A stretch of DNA of 15,386 nucleotides from Sediminibacterium ginsengisoli (GTDB lineage: Bacteria > Bacteroidota > Bacteroidia > Chitinophagales > Chitinophagaceae), in assembly GCA_943326215.1 (NCBI GenBank), contig CALPSK010000002.1:1-15386 (forward strand), given 5' to 3'. The notes under the pieces are model-generated. The model saw nothing but the letters and a program-made list of their open reading frames with translations, did no database searches and had not been told where the DNA came from. Both the position numbers and the translations under genes were made by a program. The stretch's first letter is position 1. Each line of letters opens with the position of its first letter. This document shows, piece after piece, positions 13,657-15,386 of this stretch.

Positions 13657-15386
13657 ATGGCTTTTGATATTGAAATGATCAAAAATTTGTATGCTGCAAT
13701 GCCAGCAAAAGTGGAAGCGGCTCGTAAATTATTAGGACGCCCCCTAAGCTTATCTGAGAAAATTTTATTCTCTCATTTACATAGTGATCAAAAATTAGAA
13801 AGCTTTGAAAGAGGTGGTTCTTATGTGGATTTTGCACCAGACCGTGTGGCGATGCAAGACGCCACTGCTCAAATGGCATTATTGCAATTTATGCAAGCAG
13901 GCCGTCCTAAAGTAGCGGTACCAAGTACAGTACATTGCGACCATTTAATTTCTGCGAAAGTAGAAGCCAAACAAGATTTACAAGTAGCCACTGCAGATAG
14001 TAAAGAAGTATATGATTTCTTAGCCTCTGTATCTAATAAATATGGTTTAGGATTTTGGAAACCAGGTGCAGGTATTATTCACCAAGTGGTTTTAGAAAAC
14101 TATGCCTTCCCAGGTGGTTTAATGATTGGTACCGATTCACACACAGTGAATGCAGGTGGATTAGGTATGATTGCGATTGGTGTAGGTGGAGCAGATGCTT
14201 GTGATGTAATGGCAGGACTTCCATGGGAATTAAAATGGCCTAAATTAATAGGTATTAAATTAACAGGAAAGTTAAATGGATGGACTGCGCCTAAGGATGT
14301 GATCTTAAAAGTGGCTGGTATCTTAACTGTAAAAGGCGGAACTGGTGCAATAGTAGAATATTTTGGAGAAGGTGCTACAAGTATGAGTTGTACAGGTAAA
14401 GGAACGATTTGTAATATGGGTGCTGAAATTGGTGCTACTACTTCTACATTTGGATATGATGCAAGCATGAGCCGTTATTTACAATCTACAGGCCGTGCCG
14501 ATGTGGCTAGCTTAGCCGATACAGTAGCTGCGCATTTAACTGCAGATCCTGAAGTATACGCCAACCCTGAAAAATACTTTGATCAAGTGATTGAAATTGA
14601 TTTGAATACACTAGAGCCACACTTAAACGGACCTTTCACTCCAGATTTAGCAACACCTATTTCTAAAATGAAAGAAGCTGCTGCTGCCAACGGATGGCCT
14701 ACCAAAATTGAAGTGGGTTTAATTGGAAGCTGTACGAACTCTTCTTATGAAGATATTAGCCGTGCAGTAAGTTTAGCCAAACAAGTTTCAGCCAAGGGTT
14801 TAACCATGCAGTCTGAATACTTAATTACACCAGGTTCTGAGCAAGTAAGATATACTATTGAAAGAGATGGCTTCTTAGAAGTGTTTAGTCAAATTGGTGC
14901 TAAAGTATTTGCGAATGCATGCGGACCTTGTATTGGAATGTGGGAGCGTGTAGGTGCAGAGAAAAAAGAAAAAAATACCATTGTACATTCTTTCAATAGA
15001 AACTTTGCAAAGCGTGCCGATGGCAATCCAAATACCTTCGCATTCGTTGGTTCTCCGGAATTAATTACGGCCCTTGCTATTGCAGGTGATTTAAATTTTA
15101 ATCCATTAACAGATACACTTACTAATAATAAAGGCGAACAAGTAAAATTAGACGCTCCTACAGGCGATGAATTACCATTGAAAGGTTTTGCGGTGGAAGA
15201 TGCAGGCTATCAAGCACCAGCAGAAGACGGTTCTAAAGTAACTATTGCTGTGGATCCTAGTTCAAAGCGTTTACAATTATTAGACCCATTTGCAGCATGG
15301 GAAGGCACGGATTTAAAATCCTTAAAATTATTAATTAAGGCAAAAGGAAAATGTACCACCGACCATATTTCTATGGCAGGTCCTTG
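13657..15386 (+). CDS. acn: Aconitate hydratase, mitochondrial-type (C-terminal part beyond the window)
   Basis: Aconitase interconverts citrate and isocitrate in the TCA cycle using a [4Fe-4S] cluster. The first 576 codons are present of roughly 750 expected. The frame starts [20 protein letters not shown] and shows [11 protein letters not shown] near 87-97, a [20 protein letters not shown] block, [10 protein letters not shown] with Cys359 and [10 protein letters not shown] with Cys422 and Cys425. The three cluster cysteines sit one residue off those of pig mitochondrial aconitase (358, 421, 424), so this is the mitochondrial-like aconitase branch common in Bacteroidota, not the AcnB type. 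The window ends in [13 protein letters not shown], at the start of the linker to the swivelling domain 4. No frame break was seen. The gene has its own promoter. Confidence 0.94.
   Translation, partial: MAFDIEMIKNLYAAMPAKVEAARKLLGRPLSLSEKILFSHLHSDQKLESFERGGSYVDFAPDRVAMQDATAQMALLQFMQAGRPKVAVPSTVHCDHLISAKVEAKQDLQVATADSKEVYDFLASVSNKYGLGFWKPGAGIIHQVVLENYAFPGGLMIGTDSHTVNAGGLGMIAIGVGGADACDVMAGLPWELKWPKLIGIKLTGKLNGWTAPKDVILKVAGILTVKGGTGAIVEYFGEGATSMSCTGKGTICNMGAEIGATTSTFGYDASMSRYLQSTGRADVASLADTVAAHLTADPEVYANPEKYFDQVIEIDLNTLEPHLNGPFTPDLATPISKMKEAAAANGWPTKIEVGLIGSCTNSSYEDISRAVSLAKQVSAKGLTMQSEYLITPGSEQVRYTIERDGFLEVFSQIGAKVFANACGPCIGMWERVGAEKKEKNTIVHSFNRNFAKRADGNPNTFAFVGSPELITALAIAGDLNFNPLTDTLTNNKGEQVKLDAPTGDELPLKGFAVEDAGYQAPAEDGSKVTIAVDPSSKRLQLLDPFAAWEGTDLKSLKLLIKAKGKCTTDHISMAGP

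Noticed and set aside
13679..14468. Minus-strand open frames of 66 and 122 codons inside the aconitase gene
   Set aside because: They are antisense shadows of a gene with intact catalytic motifs; the longer one is Pro/Ala/Ile-rich as expected from reverse reading of Gly/Thr/Ala-rich coding sequence.

Overview
The window looks like chromosomal DNA from a low-GC member of the Bacteroidota, most likely in or near the Chitinophagaceae. The evidence is the parA-parB-DUF5683-dapB gene cluster, signal peptides ending in -AQ or -SQ ahead of outer-membrane barrels, A-rich ribosome binding regions, and promoters of the Bacteroidota type (TTG about 20 bp upstream of TAnnTTTG). The family placement is an inference. 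No tRNA, rRNA, CRISPR array, insertion sequence or phage gene was seen, so this is mostly housekeeping DNA.

Left edge (1-641): the first 53 codons of hisG lie on the minus strand and run off the window. Upstream of it is a complete transcription-attenuation leader. It has a strong promoter, a 16-codon leader peptide (MTLNNHTHHFHLLSNG) with four His codons in six positions, a possible antiterminator pairing that overlaps the leader stop codon, and a perfect 11-bp terminator hairpin. This is the most interesting item in the window. The rest of the gap (about 350-641) holds only a possible relic of a small exported protein.

Middle (642-8015): a mixed set of single genes. These are a secreted lactonase-type beta-propeller, a stand-alone SET-domain protein, the magnesium channel/transporter MgtE, a RimJ/RimL-like acetyltransferase, a YjbR/MmcQ-fold protein, an RhlE-type DEAD-box RNA helicase, a small outer-membrane barrel preceded by a tandem 17-bp repeat, and a membrane-anchored metallophosphoesterase.

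Right (8098-12347): a tightly packed plus-strand run, probably one operon. It encodes ParA and ParB (chromosome segregation), a DUF5683 protein, DapB (lysine and diaminopimelate synthesis), an Rrf2 regulator with four cysteines, and an outer-membrane-barrel-like protein. Gaps are 2-30 bp. kdsA (lipopolysaccharide Kdo synthesis) follows with its own promoter, so the region joins chromosome segregation to envelope precursor synthesis. A small PspC-domain protein lies on the minus strand, and the window ends inside an aconitase gene (first 576 codons) with its own promoter.
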